A stretch of DNA of 64,000 bases from Streptomyces hundungensis (lineage in GTDB: Bacteria; Actinomycetota; Actinomycetes; Streptomycetales; Streptomycetaceae). The stretch is taken from positions 4,030,001-4,094,000 of the forward strand of contig NZ_CP032698.1 of NCBI RefSeq assembly GCF_003627815.1, read 5' to 3'. Of this stretch, positions 48,312 through 57,991 are shown one piece after another. The notes under the pieces are model-generated. The model was not told where the DNA came from. It did no database searches and saw only the letters and a list, made by a program, of their open reading frames with translations. A program made the translations under genes and the position numbers. Position 1 is the first letter of the stretch. Every line of letters starts with the position of its first letter.

Positions 48312-50126
48312 TTACTTGCGTACTGTGATGCGACCCGGAACCGGCGGAGCCATCGGCGTGGACGCCGACGAGTTCGCCGCCAGGTACGCGTCGAAGACGT
48401 CCAGGTCCGACGCCCCGACCAGCTTGTTCGTGCCGACCAGCGCGGGGAACCCGTCACCCCCGCCCGCGAGGAACTCGTTCATCGCGACCCGGTACGTCTT
48501 GGTGGGGTCGATCGCCACCCCGTTCAGCTTGATCGTGTCGACGACGACCCGGGCCGCGCCGGACTTCGTCAGGTCCAGCGTGTACGTCAGGCCCTTCGAG
48601 ATCTGGAGGATCTTGGGGTCGGCCGCGTTGGCGCCGCTGACCTGCTGCTGGAGCGCGGTGATGAGCTGCGCCCCGGTCAGGTCGACCACGTTCATCATGT
48701 TGGTGAACGGCTGGACCGTGAACGCCTCGCCATAGGTCACGACCCCGTCGCCCTCGGCGCCGCTCGCCTTGTAGACGAGGTCCGAGCGGATGCCGCCGGG
48801 GTTCATCAGGGCGAGCTGCGCGCCACCCTTGTCGGGGGCGGACAGGCCGGCGAGCTGGGCGTCGGCGATGAGGTCGCCGAGCGGCTTCTCGGGGGCGTCC
48901 GAGCCGCGGCCGTTGATGTCGGCCGAGATGAAGCCCTGCGGCCGGTTGGCCACCGGCGCGGCCAACTTGCCCCAGCGGGCGATCAGTTCAGTCATGTCGG
49001 CGGCCTTGGGCTGGTCCCGGCGCACGATGTGGTTCGCGGACTTCGGGGACCGTACCGCCGTGCGCACGATGTCGTTGGTGCGGCGGTCGTAGGTGAGCGT
49101 CGTGTCCGTGTACAGCTTGCCGAAGGAGGCCGCCGAGGTGACCATGCGCGGGTTGCCCGCCGGGTCGGGGACGGTGCAGACGTACGCCTGGTGGGTGTGG
49201 CCGGTGACCAGCGCGTCCACCTTGGGCGATATCCCCTTGGCGATGTCGACGATGGGGCCCGAGATGCCGCTGCCGGGCCCGTTGGTGTCGCAGCTGTCGT
49301 TGTACGCGTTGCTGACGGGCATCCCGCCCTCGTGGATCAGCGCGACGATGGACTTGACGCCCTGGCGGTCCAGTTCCTTGGCGTACTTGTTGATCGTCTC
49401 GATCTCGTCGGCGAAGTTGAGGCCCTTGACGCCGGACGCGGTGACGACGTTCGGGGTGCCCTTCAGCGTCACGCCGATGAAGCCGATCTTGACGCCGTTC
49501 TTCTTCCACACCGTGTACGGCTTGAGGATCGGCTTGCCGGTCTTCTCGCTCGTCACATTGGCCGCGAGGTAGGGGAAGTCCGCGCCGGGGAACGTCTTGC
49601 CCTTCTCGTAGCAGCCGTCGGTGGGGTGGCAGCCGCCGTTCTGCATCCGGGCGAGCTCGGTGGCGCCCTCGTCGAACTCGTGGTTGCCCACGGCCGTGAC
49701 GTCCAGCTTCAGCTTGTTGAGCGCCTCGATGGTCGGCTCGTCGTGGAACATCCCGGAGAGCAGCGGGCTCGCGCCGATCATGTCGCCGCCGGCCGCGGTG
49801 ATCGAGTACGGGTGGCCCTGGCGGGCGGTGCGCAGGGAGGTGGCGAGGTACTCCATGCCACCGGCCGGCACGGACTTGGTGGTGCCGTCCGCCTGACGCT
49901 CCGTCACCGCGCCCGCGGAGCCGGCCGGGGGCTCCAGGTTGCCGTGCAGGTCGTTGAAGGACAGCAGCTGTACGTCGACGGTGCGGTCCGGCTTCGGGTG
50001 GTGCCCGTGGCCGCGGTCGTGCGCGTCCGCGGGCATCGCGGCGACGAGCGCTCCGACGGTGGCGAGTCCGGCGGCCCCCGCCCACAGTCGTGTGGCCGCA
50101 CGCTTCATGTGGGGTTTGGCTGGCAT
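48312..50126 (-). CDS. Secreted 5'-nucleotidase/2',3'-cyclic phosphodiesterase (UshA family)
   Basis: The protein has 604 residues. A signal peptide (to about residue 36, AMPADAHD) precedes a calcineurin-like metallophosphatase domain: DLHGN, GGDMIGASPLL, GNHEFDEG, ALIHEGG and GHTHQ bind the two metals. The 5'-nucleotidase C-terminal domain follows from about residue 380 (ADAQLAGL, NPGGIRSDL, FNEFL-like VAMNEFLAGGGD). It releases phosphate from extracellular nucleotides, a role that suits the phosphate genes in this window; Pho control is known for the S. coelicolor counterpart as I recall, but no clear PHO box is visible here. An alternative start is 18 bases in. Confidence 0.88.
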   Translation of the reverse strand: MPAKPHMKRAATRLWAGAAGLATVGALVAAMPADAHDRGHGHHPKPDRTVDVQLLSFNDLHGNLEPPAGSAGAVTERQADGTTKSVPAGGMEYLATSLRTARQGHPYSITAAGGDMIGASPLLSGMFHDEPTIEALNKLKLDVTAVGNHEFDEGATELARMQNGGCHPTDGCYEKGKTFPGADFPYLAANVTSEKTGKPILKPYTVWKKNGVKIGFIGVTLKGTPNVVTASGVKGLNFADEIETINKYAKELDRQGVKSIVALIHEGGMPVSNAYNDSCDTNGPGSGISGPIVDIAKGISPKVDALVTGHTHQAYVCTVPDPAGNPRMVTSAASFGKLYTDTTLTYDRRTNDIVRTAVRSPKSANHIVRRDQPKAADMTELIARWGKLAAPVANRPQGFISADINGRGSDAPEKPLGDLIADAQLAGLSAPDKGGAQLALMNPGGIRSDLVYKASGAEGDGVVTYGEAFTVQPFTNMMNVVDLTGAQLITALQQQVSGANAADPKILQISKGLTYTLDLTKSGAARVVVDTIKLNGVAIDPTKTYRVAMNEFLAGGGDGFPALVGTNKLVGASDLDVFDAYLAANSSASTPMAPPVPGRITVRK

Positions 50127-50472
50127 GTGTTCTGGGTGTCCCCTGTGAGTGTCCGGGTGAAGTCCCGGCGCAGCCTAAGGTCAACGCGCGTAGCGCAACA
50201 GGGGGTGGCGGGTCACGAGCTGATTGCCATTGGGTGAGCGCCGGGGGTGGGGCGACCTCCCCAGGTGCCCCGCATCGCGAAGACGAGCCCGCACCGCGAG
50301 CCACCCCGCAAACCGCCACGCGAGCCCGCACCGCGAACCGCCACGCGAGCCCGCACCGCGAACCGCCACGCGAGCCCGCACCGCGAACCCGCCCCGCACC
50401 CACCTCCGTTCGCACCCACCTCCGTTCGCACCCGCCCCCGTTCGCGCCCGCCCGCGCCGTACCCTCGTACCC
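50127..50472. repeat. Gap with 25-bp and 16-bp tandem repeats upstream of mshD
   Basis: From about 50285 to 50395 a 25-base unit containing GCGAGCCCGCACCGCGAACC is repeated about four times. From about 50396 to 50452 CACCCACCTCCGTTCG is repeated three times. The repeats end just before the mshD start. The promoter of the 5'-nucleotidase gene lies in 50127-50280. No gene seen. Confidence 0.65.
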
Positions 50473-51396
50473 ATGACAGACGCAGCCGCCCCCGCCCCGT
50501 CCTCCCGCGAGATCCAGACGCTCGACGAGCTCAGTCACTCCCAGGCGCGGGACGTCCTGGACCTCCTCGCCGAAGCCGGCCGCGCCGACGGGCAGCAGGC
50601 GGTCTCCGAGCAGGGGCGGCTCCAGTTGCGCGGCGGCCGGCGCGAGGGCGTGCGGCATTTTCTGCTGACCCTGGGCGATGTGCTCGCCGGGTACGCCCAG
50701 CTGGAGGACACCGATCCCGTGGAGGCGCCCGCCGCCGAGCTGGTGGTGCGTCCCGCGCACCGCGGTCAGGGGCACGGCCGGGCGCTCGGCAGCGCGCTGC
50801 TCGGGTCGACCGGCAAGCGGCTTCGGGTGTGGGCGCACGGCGGACACCCGGCCGCGCGTCACCTCGCCCAGGTGCTCGGCCTGACCCTCTTCCGTGAACT
50901 GCGCCAGCTGCGGCGGCCGTTGAGCCCGCTGGACATCGCCGAGCCGGTCTGGCCCGAGGGCGTCACCGTGCGCACCTTCGCGCCGGGCGAGGACGACGCG
51001 GCGTGGCTCGCGGTGAACGCGGCCGCCTTCGCGCACCACCCCGAGCAGGGCTCGCTCACCCAGCGCGACCTCGACGACCGCAAGGCCGAGCCGTGGTTCG
51101 ACCCCAAGGGCTTCCTCCTCGCGGAGAAGGACGGCGAGCTGATCGGCTTCCACTGGACCAAGGTGCACGCCGAGGAGCGGCTCGGTGAGGTGTACGTCCT
51201 CGGGATCCGGCCGGACGCCCAGGGCGGCGGCCTCGGCAAGGCCCTGACCGCGGCGGGCCTGCGCCACCTGGCGGCCGAGGGGCTGCCCACGGCCATGCTG
51301 TACGTCGACGCCGACAACGTCGCGGCTCTCAGCGTCTACGAGCGCCTCGGCTTCGCCACGCACGAGGTGGACCTGATGTACCGCGCCGAGTCCTGA
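50473..51396 (+). CDS. mshD: Mycothiol synthase MshD
   Basis: MshD acetylates Cys-GlcN-Ins with acetyl-CoA, the last step of mycothiol synthesis. The 307-residue protein has two GNAT domains; the active C-terminal one carries VYVLGIRPDAQGGGLGKALT, the acetyl-CoA loop, and YVDADNVAALSVYERLGF near its end. The N-terminal domain has the degenerate motif VVRPAHRGQGHGRALG. The ATG at 50473 follows the tandem-repeat stretch; no strong ribosome site is visible. It lies between the 5'-nucleotidase and ppk genes, as in S. coelicolor. Confidence 0.93.
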   Translation: MTDAAAPAPSSREIQTLDELSHSQARDVLDLLAEAGRADGQQAVSEQGRLQLRGGRREGVRHFLLTLGDVLAGYAQLEDTDPVEAPAAELVVRPAHRGQGHGRALGSALLGSTGKRLRVWAHGGHPAARHLAQVLGLTLFRELRQLRRPLSPLDIAEPVWPEGVTVRTFAPGEDDAAWLAVNAAAFAHHPEQGSLTQRDLDDRKAEPWFDPKGFLLAEKDGELIGFHWTKVHAEERLGEVYVLGIRPDAQGGGLGKALTAAGLRHLAAEGLPTAMLYVDADNVAALSVYERLGFATHEVDLMYRAES

Positions 51397-51588
51397 GGCC
51401 CGGGTTCGCTTGCCCACACGCCATGTCCCCGTAACCATTTATTCAGACACGCTTGCGACGCTCGCGTAATGAAGCCGCCGGCGCTCGCCTCCCGGAACGG
51501 ACCAGTTCCCCCACCTGGCACCAGCCGGGCTCTCGCTCCCGCCCTCTCCGACGCGCTGGACAGGCCCCGCGCGCGGAACAATGGGGAC

Positions 51589-53814
51589 ATGAGCCAGCAG
51601 CCCAGCGCCGACGTCCCGCCCCAGCCGGCCCAGCCGTCCGTCGGCTCCATAGCCGGGCACCGGCCGCACACCCTGGCGGCCGTCGTCTCCGACCTGGAGC
51701 CGGACATCGACGCGGGCCTGGACGCCTACGAGGACGAGAGCGAGGGCGACGAGCTGCCCTCGGGCCGCTTCCTGGACCGGGAACGCAGCTGGCTCGCGTT
51801 CAACGAGCGCGTACTGGAGCTCGCCGAGGACCCCGCGACCCCGCTCCTCGAACGGGCGAACTTCCTGGCGATCTTTGCCTCGAACCTGGACGAGTTCTTC
51901 ATGGTCCGGGTGGCCGGCCTCAAGCGCCGCATCGCCACCGGCGTCGCCACCCGCTCCGCCTCCGGCCTCCAGCCCCGCGAGGTCCTCGACCTGATCTGGA
52001 CCCGCTCGCGCGAGCTCATGGCCCGCCACGCCGCCTGCTACCAGCAGGACGTCGCCCCGGCCCTGGCCGACGAGGGCATCGACCTGATCCGCTGGCCGGA
52101 GCTGACCGAGAAGGAGCAGGCCCGCCTCTTCACGCTGTTCCGCCAGCGGATCTTCCCGGTCCTGACCCCGCTGGCCGTGGACCCCGCACACCCCTTCCCG
52201 TACATCTCGGGACTCTCGCTCAACCTCGCCGTGGTGGTGCGCAACCCCGTCTCGGGCCACCGCCACTTCGCGCGCGTGAAGGTCCCGCCGCTGCTCTCCC
52301 GCTTCCTGGAGGCCTCGCCGCAGCGCTACGTCCCCCTGGAGGACGTCATCGCGGCCCACCTGGAGGAGCTCTTCCCCGGCATGGAGGTGCTCGCGCACCA
52401 CATGTTCCGGGTGACCCGCAACGAGGACCTCGAAGTCGAGGAGGACGACACCGAGAACCTGCTCCAGGCGCTGGAGAAGGAACTCATGCGGCGCCGTTTC
52501 GGGCCGCCGGTGCGCCTGGAGGTCGAGGAGTCCATCGACCCCTACGTACTCGACCTGCTGGTACGGGAGTTGAAGGTCTCGGACGCCGAGGTCTATCCGC
52601 TGCCCGGCTCCCTCGACCTGACCGGACTCTTCGGGATCGCCGCGCTCGACCGGCCGGAGCTGAAGTTCCCCAAGTTCATCGCGGGCACCCACCGCGACCT
52701 CGCCGAGGTCGAGTCGGCGTCCGCGCCCGACATCTTCGCCGCGGTCCGCGAGCGCGACGTCCTGCTCCACCACCCCTACGACTCGTTCTCCACCTCGGTG
52801 CAGGCCTTCCTCGAACAGGCCGCCTCCGACCCGGACGTGCTCGCCATCAAGCAGACCCTGTACCGGACGTCGGGCGACTCGCCCATCGTGGACGCGCTGA
52901 TAGACGCGGCCGAGTCCGGCAAGCAGGTGCTCGTCCTCGTCGAGATCAAGGCCCGCTTCGACGAGCAGGCCAACATCAAGTGGGCGCGGAAGCTGGAGGA
53001 AGCCGGCTGCCACGTCGTGTACGGGCTCGTCGGCCTCAAGACGCACTGCAAGCTCTCCCTCGTGGTGCGCCAGGAGGGCGAGGCGCTGCGCCGCTACAGC
53101 CACGTCGGCACCGGCAACTACCACCCCAAGACGGCCCGGCTCTACGAGGACCTGGGGCTGCTGACCGCCGATCCGCAGGTCGGCGCCGACCTCTCGGACC
53201 TCTTCAACCGGCTCTCCGGGTACTCCCGCCGGGAGACCTACCGGCGGCTGCTCGTGGCGCCCAAGTCCCTGCGGGACGGCCTGGTCGCCCGGATCAACAA
53301 GGAGATCGCCCACCAGCACGCCGGGCGCCCCGCGCACGTCCGCATCAAGGTCAACTCGATGGTCGACGAGGCCGTCATCGACGCCTGCTACCGGGCCTCC
53401 CAGGCCGGCGTGCCGGTCGACGTCTGGGTGCGCGGCATCTGCGCCCTGCGTCCCGGTGTCACCGGCCTGTCGGAGAACATCCGGGTACGGTCGGTCCTCG
53501 GCCGCTTCCTGGAACACTCGCGGGTGTTCATCTTCGGCAACGGCGGCGAACCCGAAGTCTGGTTCGGCAGCGCCGACATGATGCACCGCAACCTCGACCG
53601 ACGCATCGAGGCCCTGGTCCGGGTCGCCGACCCGGCCCACCGCGCGGTCCTGAGCCGGCTCCTGGAGACCGGGATGTCGGACACCACCGCGTCCTGGCAC
53701 CTGAGCGCCGACGGGAACTGGACCCGGCACTCGGTCGACGCCGAGGGACAGCCGCTGCGGAACGTCCAGGAGATGCTGATAGACGCCCGGAGGCGCCGGC
53801 GTGCAACGCCCTGA
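51589..53814 (+). CDS. ppk: Polyphosphate kinase Ppk1
   Basis: The protein has 741 residues. It polymerises the gamma-phosphate of ATP into polyphosphate and works in reverse. All Ppk1 domains are present: [20 protein letters not shown] start ([16 protein letters not shown]), head domain, and two phospholipase-D-like catalytic domains with [19 protein letters not shown] (His near residue 505) and [15 protein letters not shown]. The ATG at 51589-51591 starts MSQQPSAD; upstream in-frame sequence reaching 51469 has no ribosome site. A degenerate GTTCGCTTGCC at 51404 could be a weak PHO-box unit. It leads a three-gene cluster with CHAD and Nudix genes. Confidence 0.95.
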   Translation: MSQQPSADVPPQPAQPSVGSIAGHRPHTLAAVVSDLEPDIDAGLDAYEDESEGDELPSGRFLDRERSWLAFNERVLELAEDPATPLLERANFLAIFASNLDEFFMVRVAGLKRRIATGVATRSASGLQPREVLDLIWTRSRELMARHAACYQQDVAPALADEGIDLIRWPELTEKEQARLFTLFRQRIFPVLTPLAVDPAHPFPYISGLSLNLAVVVRNPVSGHRHFARVKVPPLLSRFLEASPQRYVPLEDVIAAHLEELFPGMEVLAHHMFRVTRNEDLEVEEDDTENLLQALEKELMRRRFGPPVRLEVEESIDPYVLDLLVRELKVSDAEVYPLPGSLDLTGLFGIAALDRPELKFPKFIAGTHRDLAEVESASAPDIFAAVRERDVLLHHPYDSFSTSVQAFLEQAASDPDVLAIKQTLYRTSGDSPIVDALIDAAESGKQVLVLVEIKARFDEQANIKWARKLEEAGCHVVYGLVGLKTHCKLSLVVRQEGEALRRYSHVGTGNYHPKTARLYEDLGLLTADPQVGADLSDLFNRLSGYSRRETYRRLLVAPKSLRDGLVARINKEIAHQHAGRPAHVRIKVNSMVDEAVIDACYRASQAGVPVDVWVRGICALRPGVTGLSENIRVRSVLGRFLEHSRVFIFGNGGEPEVWFGSADMMHRNLDRRIEALVRVADPAHRAVLSRLLETGMSDTTASWHLSADGNWTRHSVDAEGQPLRNVQEMLIDARRRRRATP

Positions 53815-54898
53815 GAACACCGCGGCCCGGCCGACCCCCGCCGCCCCGACCCCCGCCCCGCAGGCACCCGCGGCCCACGCCCTGGCCCCCGACCCCCGTA
53901 CGCCGGCGGTTGCGCTCGACGCCTCGGCCGGCGAGGTGCTGGCCCCTTACCTGCACGCGCGGGCCGGGGACTTCCTGCGGGGGCTGCGGCGCCACCAGGA
54001 GGCGGGGTCCGACGGCCGCTCGGCCGAGGAGGCGGCCCGCGCGCTGCGGTCCGCCGCCCGCCGCGTCAGCGCCACCCTCTACACCTTCCGCCCGCTGCTC
54101 GACGCCGCCTGGGCCGACCAGGTGCGCGGCGAACTGGGCTGGCTGTCCGCCACGTTGGCGGCCGAGCACTCCTGCGCCGCCCGGCTCACCCGGCTCCTGG
54201 ACGCCCTGCACCGGCTCTCCGGCACCCGGGTGCCGCCGCCGCGCGGGGACACCGGCACCCTCGCGGTGGGAGCCGCCCGCGCCGGAGCCCTGCTCGACCG
54301 GCAGCTCACCCTGACCCGCACCCGGGCCCACTCGGCGGCCCTCCAGGCGCTCGGCTCCGCCCGCTTCCACGCGGTGGCGGACGCGGTCGCGCTGCTCGCC
54401 GGTGAGGTTCCGCTGGGGGCCGCCGCCTCGGCCCGTGCCGCCGAGGTGCTGGTGCCGGCCGCCCTCGACGCCGAGGACCGGCTCCAACGGGCCGTCGCCG
54501 CCCTGCCGTTGGCCCGCGCGGCCCATCCGTACAACGCCGAGGCGCTCGGCCAGGAGAGCGAGGGCCAGGACGGCCCCTGGCATCAGGTGCGGCTGCTGCT
54601 GCGGCTGCACCGGTACGCGCGAGAGGTCCTGGACCACCGGCCCGGCGAGCCGGAGCGTCCCGAGCGGACGGCCGCCGCCGGGGTGGCCCTGGACCGGCAC
54701 CGGGACGCCGCCGGGGCCGCGTCCGCCGCGGCCGCCGCCGCCCGCACCCCCAAGATCGCCCCGGCGACCGCGTACGCCCTTGGCGTGCTCCACGCCGACC
54801 AGCGGCACGAGGTGGAGGCGGCCCGCTTCACCTTCCAGCGGGTCTGGCAGCCTGGGGCGGTGACCACAGCACCGGCGGCGACCCCGGCCGCATCATGA
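53801..54898 (+). CDS. CHAD domain protein
   Basis: The protein has 365 residues with GTG at 53801, overlapping the ppk stop by 14 bases. After a Pro/Ala-rich stretch (1-40) it forms the helical CHAD domain with conserved basic residues ([46 protein letters not shown]). CHAD domains bind polyphosphate, which suits direct coupling to ppk. The fold has two helical repeats; both are present. It ends in an ATGA overlap with the Nudix gene. Confidence 0.88.
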   Translation: MQRPENTAARPTPAAPTPAPQAPAAHALAPDPRTPAVALDASAGEVLAPYLHARAGDFLRGLRRHQEAGSDGRSAEEAARALRSAARRVSATLYTFRPLLDAAWADQVRGELGWLSATLAAEHSCAARLTRLLDALHRLSGTRVPPPRGDTGTLAVGAARAGALLDRQLTLTRTRAHSAALQALGSARFHAVADAVALLAGEVPLGAAASARAAEVLVPAALDAEDRLQRAVAALPLARAAHPYNAEALGQESEGQDGPWHQVRLLLRLHRYAREVLDHRPGEPERPERTAAAGVALDRHRDAAGAASAAAAAARTPKIAPATAYALGVLHADQRHEVEAARFTFQRVWQPGAVTTAPAATPAAS

Positions 54899-55323
54899 GC
54901 ACCGCACCCGACGGAACCGTCCTGGCCGCGGGATGCGTCCTGTGGCGCCGCGCCCCGTGGGGCGACCAAGCCCTGGAGATCTGTCTCGTCCACCGGCCGA
55001 AGTACGACGACTGGTCGCATCCCAAGGGCAAGTTGAAGCGGGACGAGGAGCCGCTCACGGGCGCGCTGCGCGAGGTCCTCGAAGAGACCGGCTTCACCTG
55101 CGTGCCCGGCGCGGCCCTGCCCACCGTCCACTACACGGACGGCCAGGGCCGCCCCAAGCGCGTCGAGTACTGGGCCGCCGAGGCGGGCGAGGGCCGGTTC
55201 ACCGCCAACGAGGAGGTCGACCGGCTGCTCTGGCTGCCCCCGGCCGCCGCCCACCACCGCCTCACCCAGCCACGCGACCGCCAGCTGGTCCTCGCACTGC
55301 TCGACGCGCTGCACCGCACCTGA
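54895..55323 (+). CDS. Nudix hydrolase (MutT1/Ap4A hydrolase type)
   Basis: The protein has 142 residues. The Nudix box is complete: GKLKRDEEPLTGALREVLEE with TGF, preceded by WSHPKGK, the feature of the diadenosine polyphosphate and MutT1 group. It is shorter than mycobacterial MutT1, lacking its C-terminal RHG phosphatase domain. Substrates could include Ap4A, 8-oxo-dGTP or polyphosphates. It overlaps the CHAD gene by ATGA, so ppk, CHAD and Nudix are one coupled unit, and the Pst genes start downstream after a promoter gap. Confidence 0.87.
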   Translation: MSTAPDGTVLAAGCVLWRRAPWGDQALEICLVHRPKYDDWSHPKGKLKRDEEPLTGALREVLEETGFTCVPGAALPTVHYTDGQGRPKRVEYWAAEAGEGRFTANEEVDRLLWLPPAAAHHRLTQPRDRQLVLALLDALHRT

Positions 55324-55626
55324 GGCCGGGCCGCGCGGGGCGCGGGCCGGGCGCGGGGCCCGGCGGGCCAGACGGGACGCGCCGGAAAGCGGACCCGCCC
55401 GGTGCCGCGCCGGGCGGGTCCGGGCCGCGGAACACGGACCGATAACGGTCGGCACCGCACTGCCCGCCACGGTTCACCTTCCGTTAACTCTCCCCCGCCG
55501 ACGGCTTCACCTGTTCTGCCTAATTTCGGCCTTACACGGTGCACGGCATCCCGCCTCACCGCCCATCCAGCGCACGCCGCCGTACAACGAACGGACCCCG
55601 GCGGCTCCCGGAAGGAACACCCGACA
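55324..55626. other. pstS upstream region
   Basis: The gap of 303 bases between the Nudix gene and pstS holds G+C-rich spacer (55324-55440), the PHO box at 55472-55515 and the pstS leader. Short inverted repeats such as GCCGGGCGCGGGGCCCGGC near 55350 may terminate the ppk transcript. No gene is seen. Confidence 0.6.
55472..55515 (+). promoter_or_regulatory. PHO box of the pstSCAB operon
   Basis: Consecutive 11-mers read GTTCACCTTCC (55472-55482) and GTTAACTCTCC (55483-55493). A degenerate unit CCCGCCGACGG follows, then CTTCACCTGTT (55505-55515). The spacing of exactly 11 bases and the GTTCACC/GTTAAC cores match PhoP sites of Streptomyces pstS. The start codon is 111 bases further on. Confidence 0.85.
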
Positions 55627-56769
55627 GTGAAGCTTCAGCGCAAGAACCGGCTCCGCGCCACCGCCCTCGGCGTCATCGCCGTGTCCAGCGCCCTGGCCCT
55701 CACGGCGTGCGGCAGCGACAACAACAGCGGCGGCGGGAGCACGGGCGGCGGCGGCGCGACCACCGGCGCGGCCTCCAGCGTGAAGTGCGACGGCGCCAAG
55801 GGCCAGCTCCTGGCCTCCGGCTCCTCCGCCCAGAAGAACGCCATGGACCTGTGGGTCAAGAACTACATGGCGGGCTGCAAGGACGCGCAGATCAACTACA
55901 AGGCCTCCTCCTCCGGTGACGGCATCGTCGCGTTCACCCAGGGGACGGTGGGCTTCGCGGGCTCGGACTCGCCGCTCAACGCCCAGCAGGTCGAGGACTC
56001 CAAGAAGGTCTGCACCGGCGGCGGCCAGGGCATCAACCTGCCGATGGTCGGCGGCCCGATCGCGATCGGCTTCCACGTCGAGGGCGTCGACAGCCTGGTC
56101 CTGGACGCCTCCACGATCGCCAAGATCTTCAACGGCAAGATCAGCAAGTGGAACGACGAGGCGATCGCCAAGCTGAACCCGAACGCCAAGCTCCCGGACC
56201 TGGCCATCCAGGCCTTCCACCGCTCCACGGACTCCGGCACCACGGACAACCTCACCAAGTACCTCTCCGCCGCCGCCAAGGCCGACTGGCCCTACCCGCC
56301 GGCGAAGAAGTGGGCCGCCTCCGGTGGCCAGGCCGCCTCCGGTTCGGGTGACGTCGCCGCCCAGGTCAAGCAGGTCAACGGCGCGATCGGCTACTTCGAG
56401 CTCTCCTACGCCGCGTCGCAGTCCATCAAGACCGTCGACATCAACACCGGCGCCTCCGCCCCGGTCAAGGCGACCGCCGAGAACGCCTCCAAGGCCATCG
56501 CCGCCGCGAAGATCGCCGGCACCGGCAAGGACCTGGCGCTGAAGCTCGACTACACCACCAAGGCCGACGGCGCCTACCCGCTGGTCCTCGTCACGTACGA
56601 GATCGCCTGCGACAAGGGCAACAAGCCGGCGACGCTCGCCGCGGTCAAGTCCTTCCTCTCCTACACCGCCGGCGCCGACGGGCAGAAGCTGCTCACCGAG
56701 GCCAGCTACGCGCCGATCCCGGCCGAGATCAACGCCAAGGTCATCGAGACGGTCAACTCCCTCTCGTAA
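55627..56769 (+). CDS. pstS: Phosphate ABC transporter substrate-binding lipoprotein PstS
   Basis: The protein has 380 residues with GTG at 55627 after CGGAAGGA. A lipoprotein signal peptide ends in ALTAC with Cys28. A Gly/Ser-rich linker (GGGSTGGGGATTG) follows. The phosphate-binding loops are present: GSSAQKNA, SGDGI, and the Arg/Ser segment HRSTDSGTTDNLTKYL. PstS is abundant in culture supernatants of phosphate-starved Streptomyces. It is the first gene of pstSCAB under the PHO box. Confidence 0.95.
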   Translation: MKLQRKNRLRATALGVIAVSSALALTACGSDNNSGGGSTGGGGATTGAASSVKCDGAKGQLLASGSSAQKNAMDLWVKNYMAGCKDAQINYKASSSGDGIVAFTQGTVGFAGSDSPLNAQQVEDSKKVCTGGGQGINLPMVGGPIAIGFHVEGVDSLVLDASTIAKIFNGKISKWNDEAIAKLNPNAKLPDLAIQAFHRSTDSGTTDNLTKYLSAAAKADWPYPPAKKWAASGGQAASGSGDVAAQVKQVNGAIGYFELSYAASQSIKTVDINTGASAPVKATAENASKAIAAAKIAGTGKDLALKLDYTTKADGAYPLVLVTYEIACDKGNKPATLAAVKSFLSYTAGADGQKLLTEASYAPIPAEINAKVIETVNSLS

Positions 56770-56906
56770 GGCCACAGTTGGGCCGCCGGGCCGAAGACCC
56801 GGCGGTTCGCGTGGGGCGGGGGCCCCGATCCGGCCCCCGCCGCACACCATCCGGTGCACCGCCGCCAGGGAACCCAACCGGTTCCCGCCCACAGACCGGA
56901 AAGACC

Positions 56907-57905
56907 ATGGCTTCTTCCATAGCTACCGACACACCACCACCCGCTCCCGGCCCCTCGACGACCCGCCGCACGGCGTCCACCGGCCGCGCGGGCGACAAGA
57001 TCTTCCTCGGGCTCTCCCGGGGCTCGGGCATCCTGCTGCTCGTCGTCATGGCGGCGATCGCCGCCTTCCTCAGCGTCCGGGCCGGCATCGCGATCTCGCA
57101 GGACCAGGGCAACTTCCTGACCACCTTCGACTGGAACCCGGCCGGCTCGCCGCCGGCGTTCGGCATCGCGGTCCTGCTCTTCGGCACCGTCGTCAGCTCG
57201 GTCATCGCGATGGCCATCGCGGTCCCGGTCGCCGTCGGCATCGCCCTGTTCATCTCGCACTACGCGCCGCGCAAGCTGGCCGCGCCGCTCGCCTACGTCG
57301 TCGACCTGCTCGCCGCCGTGCCCTCGATCGTCTACGGCGTCTGGGGCGCCCTGTTCCTGGTGCCCTACCTCGGCGGCCTCAACGAGTGGCTCGACACCTA
57401 CCTGGGCTGGACGTTCGTCTTCGAGAAGACCGAAGTCGGCGTCGCCCGCTCGATGTTCACCGTCGGCATCCTGCTCGCGATCATGATCCTGCCGATCGTG
57501 ACCAGCGTCAGCCGCGAGGTCTTCCTCCAGGTCCCGCGCATGAACGAGGAGGCCGCCCTGGCCCTCGGCGCGACCCGCTGGGAAGTCATCCGCCTGTCCG
57601 TGCTGCCCTTCGGCCGCTCCGGCGTCATCTCCGCCTCGATGCTGGGCCTGGGCCGCGCGCTCGGCGAGACGATGGCCGTCGCCACGGTCCTCTCCCCGAG
57701 CTACGTCCTGTCGCTGCACGTCCTCGACCCGGGCGGCGGCACCTTCGCGCAGAACATCGCGGCGAAGTTCGACGAGTCCAACCAGCTCGGCCGGGACGCC
57801 CTGATCGCCTCCGGTCTGGTCCTGTTCGTCCTCACCCTGCTGGTCAACGGCGCCGCCCGCATGATCATCGCGCGCCGCAAGGAGTACTCGGGGGCCGCCG
57901 CATGA
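56907..57905 (+). CDS. pstC: Phosphate ABC transporter permease PstC
   Basis: The protein has 332 residues and six or seven transmembrane helices. The EAA-type loop that contacts PstB reads EEAALALGATRWEVIRLSVLPFG, shortened here (EEAALALGATRWEVIRLSV). The ATG at 56907 follows CCGGAAAG. It forms the membrane channel with PstA. At its stop an ATGA opens a short bridging reading frame before pstA (see separate entry). Confidence 0.95.
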   Translation: MASSIATDTPPPAPGPSTTRRTASTGRAGDKIFLGLSRGSGILLLVVMAAIAAFLSVRAGIAISQDQGNFLTTFDWNPAGSPPAFGIAVLLFGTVVSSVIAMAIAVPVAVGIALFISHYAPRKLAAPLAYVVDLLAAVPSIVYGVWGALFLVPYLGGLNEWLDTYLGWTFVFEKTEVGVARSMFTVGILLAIMILPIVTSVSREVFLQVPRMNEEAALALGATRWEVIRLSVLPFGRSGVISASMLGLGRALGETMAVATVLSPSYVLSLHVLDPGGGTFAQNIAAKFDESNQLGRDALIASGLVLFVLTLLVNGAARMIIARRKEYSGAAA

Positions 57906-57991
57906 GCGCCGCCCACACCCGGGACATCCCGGCCGCAGCCCACCGGCGCCGACCCCGCCCGAACCTCCGCCCCGAAGGGAGCCCCGCATGA
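57902..57991 (+). CDS. Short bridging reading frame between pstC and pstA (29 aa)
   Basis: The frame starts in the pstC stop (ATGA, 57902-57905) and ends in the pstA start (ATGA, 57988-57991). It encodes MSAAHTRDIPAAAHRRRPRP and NLRPEGSPA. The peptide is basic and has no recognisable family. Exact four-base overlaps at both ends suggest it passes ribosomes from pstC to pstA, keeping the two permeases in step. It could also be chance, since no peptide conservation was tested. Confidence 0.3.
   Translation: MSAAHTRDIPAAAHRRRPRPNLRPEGSPA

Noticed and set aside
51404..51436. PHO box upstream of ppk
   Set aside because: Only one degenerate unit (GTTCGCTTGCC) is visible and the next 11-mers do not match, so it was left as a remark under ppk and not called as a site.
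48988..51438. An 816-codon minus-strand reading across the 5'-nucleotidase and mshD genes
   Set aside because: It crosses two real genes in other frames, has no domain, and contains repetitive low-complexity sequence derived from the tandem repeats upstream of mshD.
51439..53820. A 793-codon minus-strand reading antisense to ppk
   Set aside because: The plus-strand frame encodes a full-length polyphosphate kinase with active-site histidines; the antisense frame has no recognisable motif.
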